Origin: Streptomyces koelreuteriae | GTDB taxonomy: Bacteria > Actinomycetota > Actinomycetes > Streptomycetales > Streptomycetaceae | Direction: 5' to 3' | Assembly: GCF_018604545.1 (NCBI RefSeq) | Contig: NZ_CP075896.1 | Coordinates: 434,001 to 498,000 of the forward strand | Length of the DNA: 64,000 nucleotides | In this document: positions 1-6,915 of the stretch, in pieces | Numbering within the stretch: position 1 is the first letter of the stretch | Layout: each line of letters opens with the position of its first letter | Made by a program: the position numbers and the translations under genes | The notes under the pieces: model-generated | Told to the model about the DNA's origin: nothing | Databases searched by the model: none | Seen by the model: the letters and a program-made list of their open reading frames with translations, nothing else

Positions 1-297
1 TTCTTCATGCATCTGTACTGGGCGGGCAGCGCGACCGCCGGGGCCCTGCTGGGCTCCCTGGTCCCGGACGGTGTCACCGGCCTGGACTTCGCGCTGACCG
101 CCCTGTTCGCCGTCCTCGCTCTCGACGCGATCCGTGACCTGCGGGGCGATCTGCCGACCCCGGTGCTCGCCCTGCTCTGCGCGCTGGCCGCCCGCCTGCT
201 CTTCCCCGGGCAGTTCCTGCCGGCCGCCTTCGCCCTGTTCACCGCCGGACTCCTGGCACGCCGGCTCGCCACCCGGAGGGAGCCCGCTCATGTCTGA
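1..297 (+). CDS. azlC: AzlC-family branched-chain amino acid exporter, large subunit (C-terminal part)
   Basis: The reading frame is open from the first base, so the N-terminal half lies outside the window. What remains is about 98 residues of hydrophobic helices ending in a short basic tail (RRLATRREPAHV). The frame overlaps the next gene, an AzlD-like protein, by 8 bases, the classic azlCD arrangement. AzlC and AzlD form an inner-membrane exporter of branched-chain amino acids and their analogues. The assignment rests on the helix pattern and the partner gene; the diagnostic N-terminal region is not visible. Confidence 0.8.
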   Translation, partial: FFMHLYWAGSATAGALLGSLVPDGVTGLDFALTALFAVLALDAIRDLRGDLPTPVLALLCALAARLLFPGQFLPAAFALFTAGLLARRLATRREPAHV

Positions 298-616
298 CAC
301 CTACGCGGTCGTCGCGGTCCTCGTCACCGCCGCCGTCACCTGGTCCCTGCGCGCCCTGCCGTTCGCCGCGCTGGCCCCGCTGCGGGCCAGCGACACCGTG
401 CGGTACCTCAGCACCCGGATGCCCGCCGGGGTCATGGTGATCCTGGTCGTCTACTGCCTGCGCGATCTGCCGGTCACCGACTCGCGCGCCGTGGCCCCGC
501 TGGCCGCCCTGGCCGTCACCGTCGGCCTGCATCTGTGGCTCCGCAACGCCCTGCTGAGCATCCTCACCGGCACGGCCGTCCATGTGGCCCTGGCCGGCGC
601 GCTCTTCGCCCACTGA
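290..616 (+). CDS. azlD: AzlD-family branched-chain amino acid exporter, small subunit
   Basis: A 108-residue membrane protein with about four hydrophobic helices, which is the normal AzlD size. Recognisable family features are the early TWSLRALPFAAL segment and the mid-protein MPAGVMVILVVYCLRD helix. The ATG at 290 lies inside the end of azlC, so translation is probably coupled. Its role is as partner of AzlC in exporting branched-chain amino acids across the membrane. Confidence 0.87.
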   Translation: MSDTYAVVAVLVTAAVTWSLRALPFAALAPLRASDTVRYLSTRMPAGVMVILVVYCLRDLPVTDSRAVAPLAALAVTVGLHLWLRNALLSILTGTAVHVALAGALFAH

Positions 617-644
617 CGTCCCTCGCCCGAAAGGCACACGCCCC

Positions 645-1442
645 TTGTACACCGACCACTACTACGAGCCGGTCGACACGCACCGCTTCAAGCCCACCGT
701 CCACGCGGGCGGGGCGTGGGACCCGGACGAGCAGCACTTCAGCCCGCTCGCCGGCCTCATCACGCACGCCGTCGACCGGTATCTGGCCACCCGACCGGAC
801 ACCGGCCTCGCGCTCTCCCGGATCAGCTTCGACATCCTCGGCCGGCTCGCCTTGGACGAGTGCGAGATCCGGGTGGAGAGCCTCCGGCCCGGCCGCACCA
901 TCGAACTGCTGGAGGCGGTCGCGCTCATCGCCGGCCGTCCCGTGGTGCGGGCCCGCGCCTGGCTGCTCGCCGACCACGACACCACGGAGGTCGCCGGTGG
1001 CGGCGCGGAGGCGCTCCCCTCTCCCGAGGCACTCGCCTTCTGGCCGCTGACCTCCGTGTGGCCCGGCGGATACATCGCCTCCCTGGACGTCCGTCCGCTC
1101 GCGCCGCCGCGGCCGGGCCGCACGACGGCCTGGGTCTCCACCCGGCTCGGCCTCGTCGCCGGACAGGCCGTGAGTCCTCTCGCGTCCTACATCGCGCTCG
1201 TCGACACCGCCAACGGCATCGCCGTACGCCGGCCGCCCAGCGCCTGGATGTTCCCCAACGTCGACCTCACCCTCCATCTGCACCGCCGGCCGGAAGGCCG
1301 CTGGACGGGGCTCGACACCACCGTCGCCTTCGGCCCCACCGGCCAGGGCGTCACCAGCACCGTCCTGCACGACCTCACCGGCCCTGTCGGGCACGCCCAG
1401 CAGATCCTCACCGTCCGGCCCCTGCTGCCTTCGACCGGCTGA
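645..1442 (+). CDS. Thioesterase family protein (TesB-like, double hotdog)
   Basis: The protein is 265 residues from a TTG start. I chose TTG 645 because GAAAGG lies about 10 bases upstream, while the in-frame ATG at 582 lies inside azlD. The N-terminal part (HAGGAWDPDEQHFSPLAGLITHAV) and the central RPGRTIELLEAVALIAGRPVVRARAWL stretch follow the acyl-CoA thioesterase II double-hotdog layout: two hotdog domains of about 120 residues. It probably hydrolyses acyl-CoA thioesters in the cytosol; the substrate cannot be told. It is 28 bases downstream of azlD in the same direction. Confidence 0.7.
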   Translation: MYTDHYYEPVDTHRFKPTVHAGGAWDPDEQHFSPLAGLITHAVDRYLATRPDTGLALSRISFDILGRLALDECEIRVESLRPGRTIELLEAVALIAGRPVVRARAWLLADHDTTEVAGGGAEALPSPEALAFWPLTSVWPGGYIASLDVRPLAPPRPGRTTAWVSTRLGLVAGQAVSPLASYIALVDTANGIAVRRPPSAWMFPNVDLTLHLHRRPEGRWTGLDTTVAFGPTGQGVTSTVLHDLTGPVGHAQQILTVRPLLPSTG

Positions 1443-1468
1443 ACGGCCCCGGAAGAAGGCCGCGTTCA
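1440..1468. terminator. Bulged hairpin between convergent genes
   Basis: TGAACGGCC and GGCCGCGTTCA face each other around a CCGGAAGAA loop with a 2-base bulge. The structure covers the stop codons of both the thioesterase gene and the facing VOC gene, so it may end transcription in both directions. There is no T-tract, as is usual in actinobacteria. Confidence 0.4.
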
Positions 1469-1858
1469 GCCCTGCTTGGGTGCCGTCGGCGCGGTGCGGC
1501 GCAGGGTGAAGGAGTGGCCCGCCGGGTCGGCGTAGCCGCGTTCCTCCAGGGGGCCCGAGGCGTCCTTGGCCTCCAGGGGGCGGCCGCCGAGGCTGATGAC
1601 CCGGCGTTCGACCGCGTCGAGATCGTCCACCACGAACTCCAGATGGGCCTGGAGGGAGTTCTCGGGGCGCGGCCAGCTCGGCGGGGTGGCGTTGACGTCC
1701 CGGCGCAGGGCGATCCGGAAGCCGTCCGCGCTCCTGATCTCCACCCGGTTGGCCGTCGCGTCCGACTCCTCCCCCTCCAGCAACTCCTTGTAGAACACGG
1801 CGAGCTTCTCGGGCTCGGCGCAGTCGAGCACCAGAACACCCGCTTTCACCAGGGCCAT
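1466..1858 (-). CDS. VOC-superfamily (glyoxalase/bleomycin-resistance fold) protein
   Basis: A 130-residue protein with two beta-alpha-beta-beta-beta modules. It opens with VLVLDCAEPEKLAVFYKELL and has the second module around AHLEFVVDDLDAVERRVISLGG and DPAGHSFTLRR. The size fits a one-chain VOC protein that dimerises. Members of this subfamily in actinobacteria are mostly uncharacterised; some bind metals or small ligands. It converges on the thioesterase gene and stands alone on its strand. Confidence 0.8.
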   Translation of the reverse strand: MALVKAGVLVLDCAEPEKLAVFYKELLEGEESDATANRVEIRSADGFRIALRRDVNATPPSWPRPENSLQAHLEFVVDDLDAVERRVISLGGRPLEAKDASGPLEERGYADPAGHSFTLRRTAPTAPKQG

Positions 1859-2259
1859 GTCTCCTCCGCAGGATTCCGGCCGCGGAGCGTCCTGCCCGGC
1901 GGCCTCGTACCTTGCGGATATCCCGGTACGGCCGATTCAGTCGGGCCGTCAACCACCTTCCGTCGCGCATGAGTTCACGACCGGACGGTGTCCGGTGTGA
2001 CGCCAGGAGGCCGGGGAGGCCCGGCGGGCGGGGCATGCCGGGTGAGGGACGAGGGAGTGTACGCAGCTCAAGCGCTTTCCGCAGTAACCGAGATCACGGC
2101 AGTGTCACGGAATGGCTCATTCACGCCATGGGCAGTCTCGTACCGCTTCTCGGTTCAACGTTCGGATCGCGAAGCCGAGTTCGAGTGTGCGGCCGGTCAA
2201 GACACCGTCCGCTCGCAGGGGCCGGGGGGCTCTGCGGTCCGTCTCCCGAAAGGAAGCAC
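1859..2259. other. Gene-free stretch upstream of the terpene-cyclase remnant
   Basis: About 400 bases between the VOC gene start and the ATG at 2260. I find no convincing reading frame, RNA gene or repeat here. Any promoters for the VOC gene and for the rightward unit starting at 2260 must lie in it, but I could not identify boxes with confidence. Confidence 0.5.
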
Positions 2260-2460
2260 ATGCTTCAGGACGTCCGGTTCGACCTCCCCTTCGACACCCC
2301 GGTCAGCCACCCACACGCCTCGGGCGAAGCAGCGCATCTCGGCTCCAGGGGTCGCGCTGGTCGTGCCTCTCGCGGTCGTTCGCAGCAGGAGCCGAAGCCG
2401 GTCGCATGAGGCCGGCTGTCCGGCGACGCCGTCGCGAAAAGTACAGACCACAGCTCATGG
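2260..2460 (+). pseudogene. Decayed N-terminus of a class I terpene cyclase
   Basis: ATG 2260 has a strong ribosome site (AAAGGAAG) and begins MLQDVRFDLPFDTPVS, then PHASGEAAHLG. This resembles the opening of actinobacterial class I terpene cyclases (Q-D-V-x-F-x-[LI]-P near the start, then a P-H-x-x-A-x-x-x-L segment). The frame stops at 2409 after 49 codons. The later part could continue the family only by switching frame (GVALVVPLAVVRS in one frame, RSFAAGAEAGRM in another), so I read it as a frameshifted remnant. The catalytic core is absent. It lies just upstream of the gene at 2471 and near a CYP157-like P450, a setting where terpene cyclases are often found. The family match is by recalled pattern, not alignment. 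Confidence 0.45.
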
Positions 2461-2470
2461 GGAGACCGGT

Positions 2471-4201
2471 GTGAAATCTCGAGTCGCAGATGTTGTTCCG
2501 AAGGCATCCGCCGACAGCTCGCTCCCGGCGCAGCCAAGCGCCCGGCTCCAGCCCACGGAGGCGGGGAACACCTTGGCCCGCCTCTTGGTGAAACAGATCA
2601 AGGGGAGCACGGAGCAGTACCGAAGGTCCCAGAACGCCGCTCAGCAGCGGCTGAACGCATTCGGCTCCCCCCACGCCGGCACGACGCTGCGTGTGGAGGG
2701 AGCCCTCCATCTGGCGCGGCCCGCGTTCCTCCCTCCCGACGAGGAGGGCCACGCCAGGTTGAGGCACCTCGACACCAGCCTGCGCCTGATCGAAGCAGCC
2801 TTCCCCCAAGTCAGCACCGACATCGAGGTCTGCAGACTGACCTGCACGATGCTGGAAGGGGCCTGGAGGAGCCGGGCACTCACCCCGCCGCGCGAGGAGG
2901 AGCAGACAACCGTCTGCTCCTGCCCTCTGTGCCGTCGGCTGCCCACGCCCCCCGCACGCACGCTGGACGACTACCGTTGGCGGCAGAGCGCCGGTCGTCC
3001 CCTCACCGTCAAGACCTGGCCGCACCGCCGGGAACTCGACAGCGTGCTGACCGGTGGATGGTCCTGGACCCGGCAGCTGAACGACCTCGAACGAGACCTC
3101 GGCCAGCGCCACCGCTTCGAGAACGACATCCTCGTCTTCCACGAATACAAACGTGTGGTCGACACCATCGACACCACGCGTCTCACCCAACACATCGAAG
3201 GCCGTCTGGCCGAGAATTTCAGCACCAACAGCGCACGGGCCCTGGTCTCCGGACTCTTCGCGGCCCACAAGCGATCCGTCGACGAGTACTGGCTCCAACA
3301 GCACGACGCGGGCAGCGTCACGCTCCCCCAGACCAACCCGCTGAACCAGAGCACCTACTCAGCCCTGCAGATGCTGGACTGCCTGTTCTGGCACGTCGCC
3401 CCCGACACCGAACTCTGGCAGGAGGAAAACCTCGCCTCCCTGCTGCTGTGCCGCGCCATCGACGACATGGCCGATGTACGGGCCGACGCCCTCACCGGCG
3501 AGATCAGCAACTTCTGGCTCGCCGACATGCCCACCCACACCAAGGCGCTCTACGCCGCCTGCGCGATAGCCGTCGTCAAGTACGGCTGCATGCCCGAGGC
3601 CCACAGCCCGATGTGGAACACCTGGCTGATGACCACCACCGTCGTCTGGATGGGGCTCACGGGCCGCCACGCCCTGTGGTTCGACGGCATCACCCAGGGC
3701 CTCCCCCCGGCCGAGGAGTGCCCGCTGTGCGACCTGCAGCCCAACCCGTGCACCGGCATCCTCACCGACGGCACCACCCTCACCATCGCCCCGCGGCCCA
3801 CCGCACCGGCACTGAGCACCCGGGCCGCCGAACTGTCCGCACGCTGTCGAGCCCAATACCCCCGGACATGGCGCCTCTTCGACGCCGAGCTCCATGCCTT
3901 CGAAGCACTGCACGGCCCCTGGTACGGCAACACGGACAGCACATGGGAGATCTTGCGCCGCACCTACATCGCCGCCGTGGAGGCGTCCAGCGCCGCACCG
4001 TCGCCGGACCGCGCCCGTCAGGTCCAACAGGACTCCGGCGTAGTCGGATCCGAGAGGTTCCACACCCTGCACGACCCTCGGACCGGGAGGGAAGACACCG
4101 CGCTGCTCGCCTACATGTTCGGCTGTGCCCACCCGCATTTCCTCTGGAACGCCACGGGATACCGTCCCACGGGCGTCGCGGGCGACTGGCTCGACGGCTG
4201 A
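2471..4201 (+). CDS. Unrecognised helical protein with DDxxD motif and two cysteine clusters
   Basis: The protein is 576 residues from GTG 2471, chosen because GGGGAG lies 6-7 bases upstream; the open frame extends further up without a better start. I do not recognise a family. It appears mainly alpha-helical. Notable features are a cluster C-S-C-P-L-C at residues 149-154, N-D-L-E-R-D at 204-209, a DDMAD motif at 331-335 with another Asp at 339, and a second cluster C-P-L-C plus Cys427 at 417-427. DDxxD binds Mg2+-diphosphate in class I terpene synthases and prenyltransferases, but here it sits far from the N-terminus and I find no NSE motif after it. The terpene-cyclase remnant upstream and the P450 facing it suggest, without proof, a role in isoprenoid chemistry. 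The paired C-P-L-C motifs could bind a metal. Confidence 0.6.
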   Translation: MKSRVADVVPKASADSSLPAQPSARLQPTEAGNTLARLLVKQIKGSTEQYRRSQNAAQQRLNAFGSPHAGTTLRVEGALHLARPAFLPPDEEGHARLRHLDTSLRLIEAAFPQVSTDIEVCRLTCTMLEGAWRSRALTPPREEEQTTVCSCPLCRRLPTPPARTLDDYRWRQSAGRPLTVKTWPHRRELDSVLTGGWSWTRQLNDLERDLGQRHRFENDILVFHEYKRVVDTIDTTRLTQHIEGRLAENFSTNSARALVSGLFAAHKRSVDEYWLQQHDAGSVTLPQTNPLNQSTYSALQMLDCLFWHVAPDTELWQEENLASLLLCRAIDDMADVRADALTGEISNFWLADMPTHTKALYAACAIAVVKYGCMPEAHSPMWNTWLMTTTVVWMGLTGRHALWFDGITQGLPPAEECPLCDLQPNPCTGILTDGTTLTIAPRPTAPALSTRAAELSARCRAQYPRTWRLFDAELHAFEALHGPWYGNTDSTWEILRRTYIAAVEASSAAPSPDRARQVQQDSGVVGSERFHTLHDPRTGREDTALLAYMFGCAHPHFLWNATGYRPTGVAGDWLDG

Positions 4202-4252
4202 CGCCTCGATGACGACCTGCTGAGCGTGTGAGCGACCGCTTGCACCCACGCA

Positions 4253-4283
4253 CGTTGCCCGGCCGGATTCCGGCCGGGCAACG
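4253..4283. terminator. Strong bidirectional hairpin terminator
   Basis: A 15-base arm starting CGTTGCCCGGCC is followed by one T and its exact reverse complement, so it folds as a 14-bp stem with a 3-base loop. It lies between the stop of the DDxxD gene (4201) and the stop of the facing P450 gene (4299), a suitable position to end transcripts from both sides. There is no T-tract. Confidence 0.75.
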
Positions 4284-4298
4284 GTCCGCCGGCGTGGC

Positions 4299-5549
4299 CT
4301 AGACGGCGAACTCGACCGGCAGGCTGTCCAGCCGGGACTCCCACGTGGAGGCCGTCGAGCTGAGTTCTTCCGGTGGTACGGCCAGCCGCAGGTCCGGCAG
4401 CCGGTGCAGCAGAACGTCCACGCCGATCTCGATGATGGACTGGCCGATGTTCTGCCCCGGGCACTCGTGCGGTCCGGCGCTGAACGCCAGGTGCGACTGG
4501 TTGCCCTGCACGGCGACGGCCGTGTCGGGCCGTACCTCCGGGTCGAGGTTGCCGGCGGCCAGGCCCAGGATGAGCAGTTCTCCCTCCTGGACGTGGTGGC
4601 CTCCGAGCTCCATGTCGGCGGTTGCGAACCGGCCCGGCAGCACGGACAGCGGCGGGGCGTCCCACATGACCTCTTCCACCACGGAGGAGACGTTCAGCTC
4701 CCCGCTGACCAGACCGGACAGCCGGGCGGTGTCGGTGAGGAGCCGTTGCAGGACCCGGGCCAGCAGATTGCTGGTGGTGGTGTGCGCGGCGATCAGCACC
4801 AGGCGCAGATGGCTGACGACCTCGTCGTGGTCGAGGCCGGCCGGGTGCTCCAGCAGGGCCGTGGCGAGGTCGGAGCCCGGCTCGGCCCGCTTGCGCTCGG
4901 CGAGTTCCGCGAGGATCTGCATGATCCGCTCGTTGTGCTCGAGGGCGCCCTCACCACCCTTGAAGACCTGGGCGCACGACTCGATCATGCGCAGCCCGTC
5001 CGCCGCGGGAAGGCCCAGCATCCTGGTCAGCACGAGCATCGGCAGCTGCTCGGCGTAGTCGGCCACGAGGTCGGTGTGCCCGGCGTCGGCGAACGCGTCG
5101 ATCTGCTTGTTCGCGAAGTACGTGACGTGCCGCCGGATGCCCCGGGCGGCCGCCGCCTGCAACCCGTCGGTGACGGCGCCGCGCAGCCTGCGGTGCGGTT
5201 CGCCGTCCTGGGACACACAGTCGGGGCGCCAGCCGACCATCGGCATGATCGGCGAGGTCTCCTCGATCCGGCCCTCCCGCCAGTCCCGCCAGATCCGCGC
5301 GTCCCGGCTGAACTGACGGGGATTGTCGAGCACCCGCCGGCTGTCGCGGTAGCCGAGGACCAGCCAGGCGGGCACGTCGCCTTCGAGGAGAACGGGCGCG
5401 ACCGAGCCGTGTTCCTTGCGCAGCCGCTCGTAGATGCCCACCGGGTCGGTCGCCGCCTCCGGCCCGTACAGCCGGGCGAGATCGGCCCCGTGATGGGCGA
5501 CGGGGCAGCCGCTCGGGACCTGGAGGTCGTTTTCGGTCGAGTCGTTCAT
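4299..5549 (-). CDS. cvnE: Conservon cytochrome P450, CYP157-like, lacking the ExxR arginine
   Basis: A 416-residue soluble P450. The heme loop FSAGPHECPG carries the cysteine ligand and the I-helix reads LIAAHTTTSN. The K-helix reads EEVMWDAPP: the arginine of the usual ExxR motif is replaced by tryptophan. Loss of ExxR is a known property of the CYP157 family found in Streptomyces conservons (E-x-x-x-W type), and it supports that assignment. The ATG overlaps the cvnD stop by 4 bases (ATGA), so it is the last gene of the conservon operon. Its substrate is unknown; it would need separate ferredoxin and reductase partners. Confidence 0.88.
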   Translation of the reverse strand: MNDSTENDLQVPSGCPVAHHGADLARLYGPEAATDPVGIYERLRKEHGSVAPVLLEGDVPAWLVLGYRDSRRVLDNPRQFSRDARIWRDWREGRIEETSPIMPMVGWRPDCVSQDGEPHRRLRGAVTDGLQAAAARGIRRHVTYFANKQIDAFADAGHTDLVADYAEQLPMLVLTRMLGLPAADGLRMIESCAQVFKGGEGALEHNERIMQILAELAERKRAEPGSDLATALLEHPAGLDHDEVVSHLRLVLIAAHTTTSNLLARVLQRLLTDTARLSGLVSGELNVSSVVEEVMWDAPPLSVLPGRFATADMELGGHHVQEGELLILGLAAGNLDPEVRPDTAVAVQGNQSHLAFSAGPHECPGQNIGQSIIEIGVDVLLHRLPDLRLAVPPEELSSTASTWESRLDSLPVEFAV

Positions 5550-6151
5550 CGGGGCTCCAGGGCCACGGCCGAGCGTTCCTTCAGGTGGTGGATCAGGGCG
5601 ACGAGGACGTCCCGGCTGGAGGCCCGGTCGCGGGCGTCGAAGGCCACGACCGGGGTGTGCTCGGGGATGTCCAGGGCGTCCCGGATCTCCTCGACCGGGT
5701 AGTTGGTCGAGTCGGGGAAGACGTTCAGGGCGACGACGAAGGGGACCTCCTGCCGCTCCATCTCCTCGATCGCCCGGAAACTGGACTCCAGGCGGCGGGT
5801 GTCCACCAGGACGATCGCGCCGAGCGCCCCCTTGAACAGCCCGTTCCACAGGAACCAGAAGCGCTCCTGCCCCGGCGTGCCGAACAGGTACAGCACCAGG
5901 CTCTCGTTGATGCCGATCTTGCCGAAGTCCAGGCTGACGGTGGTCTGCGTCTTGTCGGCGACGCCGATGAGACGGTCGACGTCGGCACTGGCCTGGGTGA
6001 GGGTCTCCTCGGTGGTGAGCGGCTTGATGTCGCTGACCGACCGGACCATGGTGGTCTTCCCGGTGCCGAACCCGCCGGCGATCATCACCTTCACCGAGCG
6101 GGCGTCCCCGCCCGCCCGCCCTCCGGGTTGGTCAAAGCCTTTCAAGTCCAC
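5546..6151 (-). CDS. cvnD: Conservon Ras-like GTPase CvnD
   Basis: The protein is 201 residues from a GTG start preceded by GGAGG. It has a P-loop (GGFGTGKTT), a switch-II region (LFGTPGQERFWFLW) and ALNVF in place of the NKxD motif, as in the CvnD/MglA-like bacterial small GTPases. It is believed to work with CvnB and CvnC as a membrane-associated complex responding to CvnA. The start lies 20 bases inside the end of cvnC, and the stop overlaps the P450 start. Confidence 0.92.
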   Translation of the reverse strand: MDLKGFDQPGGRAGGDARSVKVMIAGGFGTGKTTMVRSVSDIKPLTTEETLTQASADVDRLIGVADKTQTTVSLDFGKIGINESLVLYLFGTPGQERFWFLWNGLFKGALGAIVLVDTRRLESSFRAIEEMERQEVPFVVALNVFPDSTNYPVEEIRDALDIPEHTPVVAFDARDRASSRDVLVALIHHLKERSAVALEPR

Positions 6152-6503
6152 TGAGTACCTCCTCAAGGAGCGCGAGGTCGGGCCCGCGGCCGGCGTCGTG
6201 CGCCGGGATGGGGTTACGCGCTTCGACGCGACCTGCGACGAGCAGGTCCGACAGCAGCACTGCGAGAATGTTGAAGGGCAGCCCGAGGTGAGCGCCGAGT
6301 TCGGCGACCGACAGCGGGTCGCGGCACCGGCGGAGAATCTCCTCGTGCTCGTGCTGCATGCCCGGTAACGGGGCTGCGCGGGCGACGACGAGCGTCGCCA
6401 CGTCGAGGCTCGACGCCGAACCGCCCGGTCCGCTGCGTCCGCCCGTGAGGACGTAGTAGCGCTCGAGACCGGACGGGTCCGACGGCCTGCGGGGAGCACT
6501 CAT
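6132..6503 (-). CDS. cvnC: Conservon DUF742 protein CvnC
   Basis: A 123-residue DUF742 protein. Typical features are the N-terminal ERYYVLTGGR stretch, an HEEILRRCRDPLSVAELGAHLGLP winged-helix-like segment and a C-terminal LLEEVLSGLERL. The ATG overlaps the cvnB stop by 4 bases. In conservons CvnC associates with CvnB and CvnD; a direct biochemical activity is not established. Confidence 0.92.
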   Translation of the reverse strand: MSAPRRPSDPSGLERYYVLTGGRSGPGGSASSLDVATLVVARAAPLPGMQHEHEEILRRCRDPLSVAELGAHLGLPFNILAVLLSDLLVAGRVEARNPIPAHDAGRGPDLALLEEVLSGLERL

Positions 6504-6910
6504 CCAGAGTGCTCCTCCAGGCGCGGAGTGGTGCCGAGGAGCTCACCCATCCTGCGGGCCAGGTCTCTCATCTGGTGCCCGAGCAGGCCCTGGTCGAGGC
6601 CTTCCCTGGCAAGGACACCGAGGTAGGTCTCCACACCGGCGCGGACCACGAAGAGGTGCCCGCCGTCGACTTCGATCATCGCCAGGCGCAACTGCCCGGC
6701 GTACTTGGGGAACTGCTCGGCGACGGGCTGGGCGAGGGCCTGCAGGCCGGCCACCACGGCGGCGAAGCGGTCGACGTCGTCGGGGTCTTCGGCGCCGTAG
6801 GAGGTGATGGCCTTGCCGTCACTGGAGGCCACGAGGGCGAAGCGGATCTCCTGGATGCTCTCGACGAGATCGCGGAGCGCCCAGCTCACATCTGTTCCTT
6901 GCTGCGTCAT
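6500..6910 (-). CDS. cvnB: Conservon roadblock/LC7 protein CvnB
   Basis: A 136-residue roadblock/LC7-domain protein of the size expected for CvnB. The sequence runs from LRDLVESIQEIRFALVASSDGKAI through VVAGLQALAQPVAEQF to the conserved IEVDGGHLFVVRAG strand pair. Roadblock proteins dimerise and act as regulators of small GTPases, here presumably CvnD. It lies 5 bases after cvnA and overlaps cvnC by 4 bases. Confidence 0.93.
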   Translation of the reverse strand: MTQQGTDVSWALRDLVESIQEIRFALVASSDGKAITSYGAEDPDDVDRFAAVVAGLQALAQPVAEQFPKYAGQLRLAMIEVDGGHLFVVRAGVETYLGVLAREGLDQGLLGHQMRDLARRMGELLGTTPRLEEHSG

Positions 6911-6915
6911 GAGGA

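Noticed and set aside
564-2036. A 490-codon minus-strand frame
   Set aside because: It is antisense to the thioesterase gene and Arg/Gly-rich. The VOC gene in another frame explains its left-hand neighbourhood better.
1988-2470. Extension of the DDxxD protein to an upstream start at 1988
   Set aside because: GTG 2471 has an excellent ribosome site, while the extension is compositionally unlike protein and would overlap the terpene-cyclase remnant with its own start and ribosome site.
2471-4201. Calling the gene a class I terpene synthase outright
   Set aside because: A DDxxD motif alone is not enough: its position is wrong, no NSE motif follows, and the cysteine clusters are foreign to the family.
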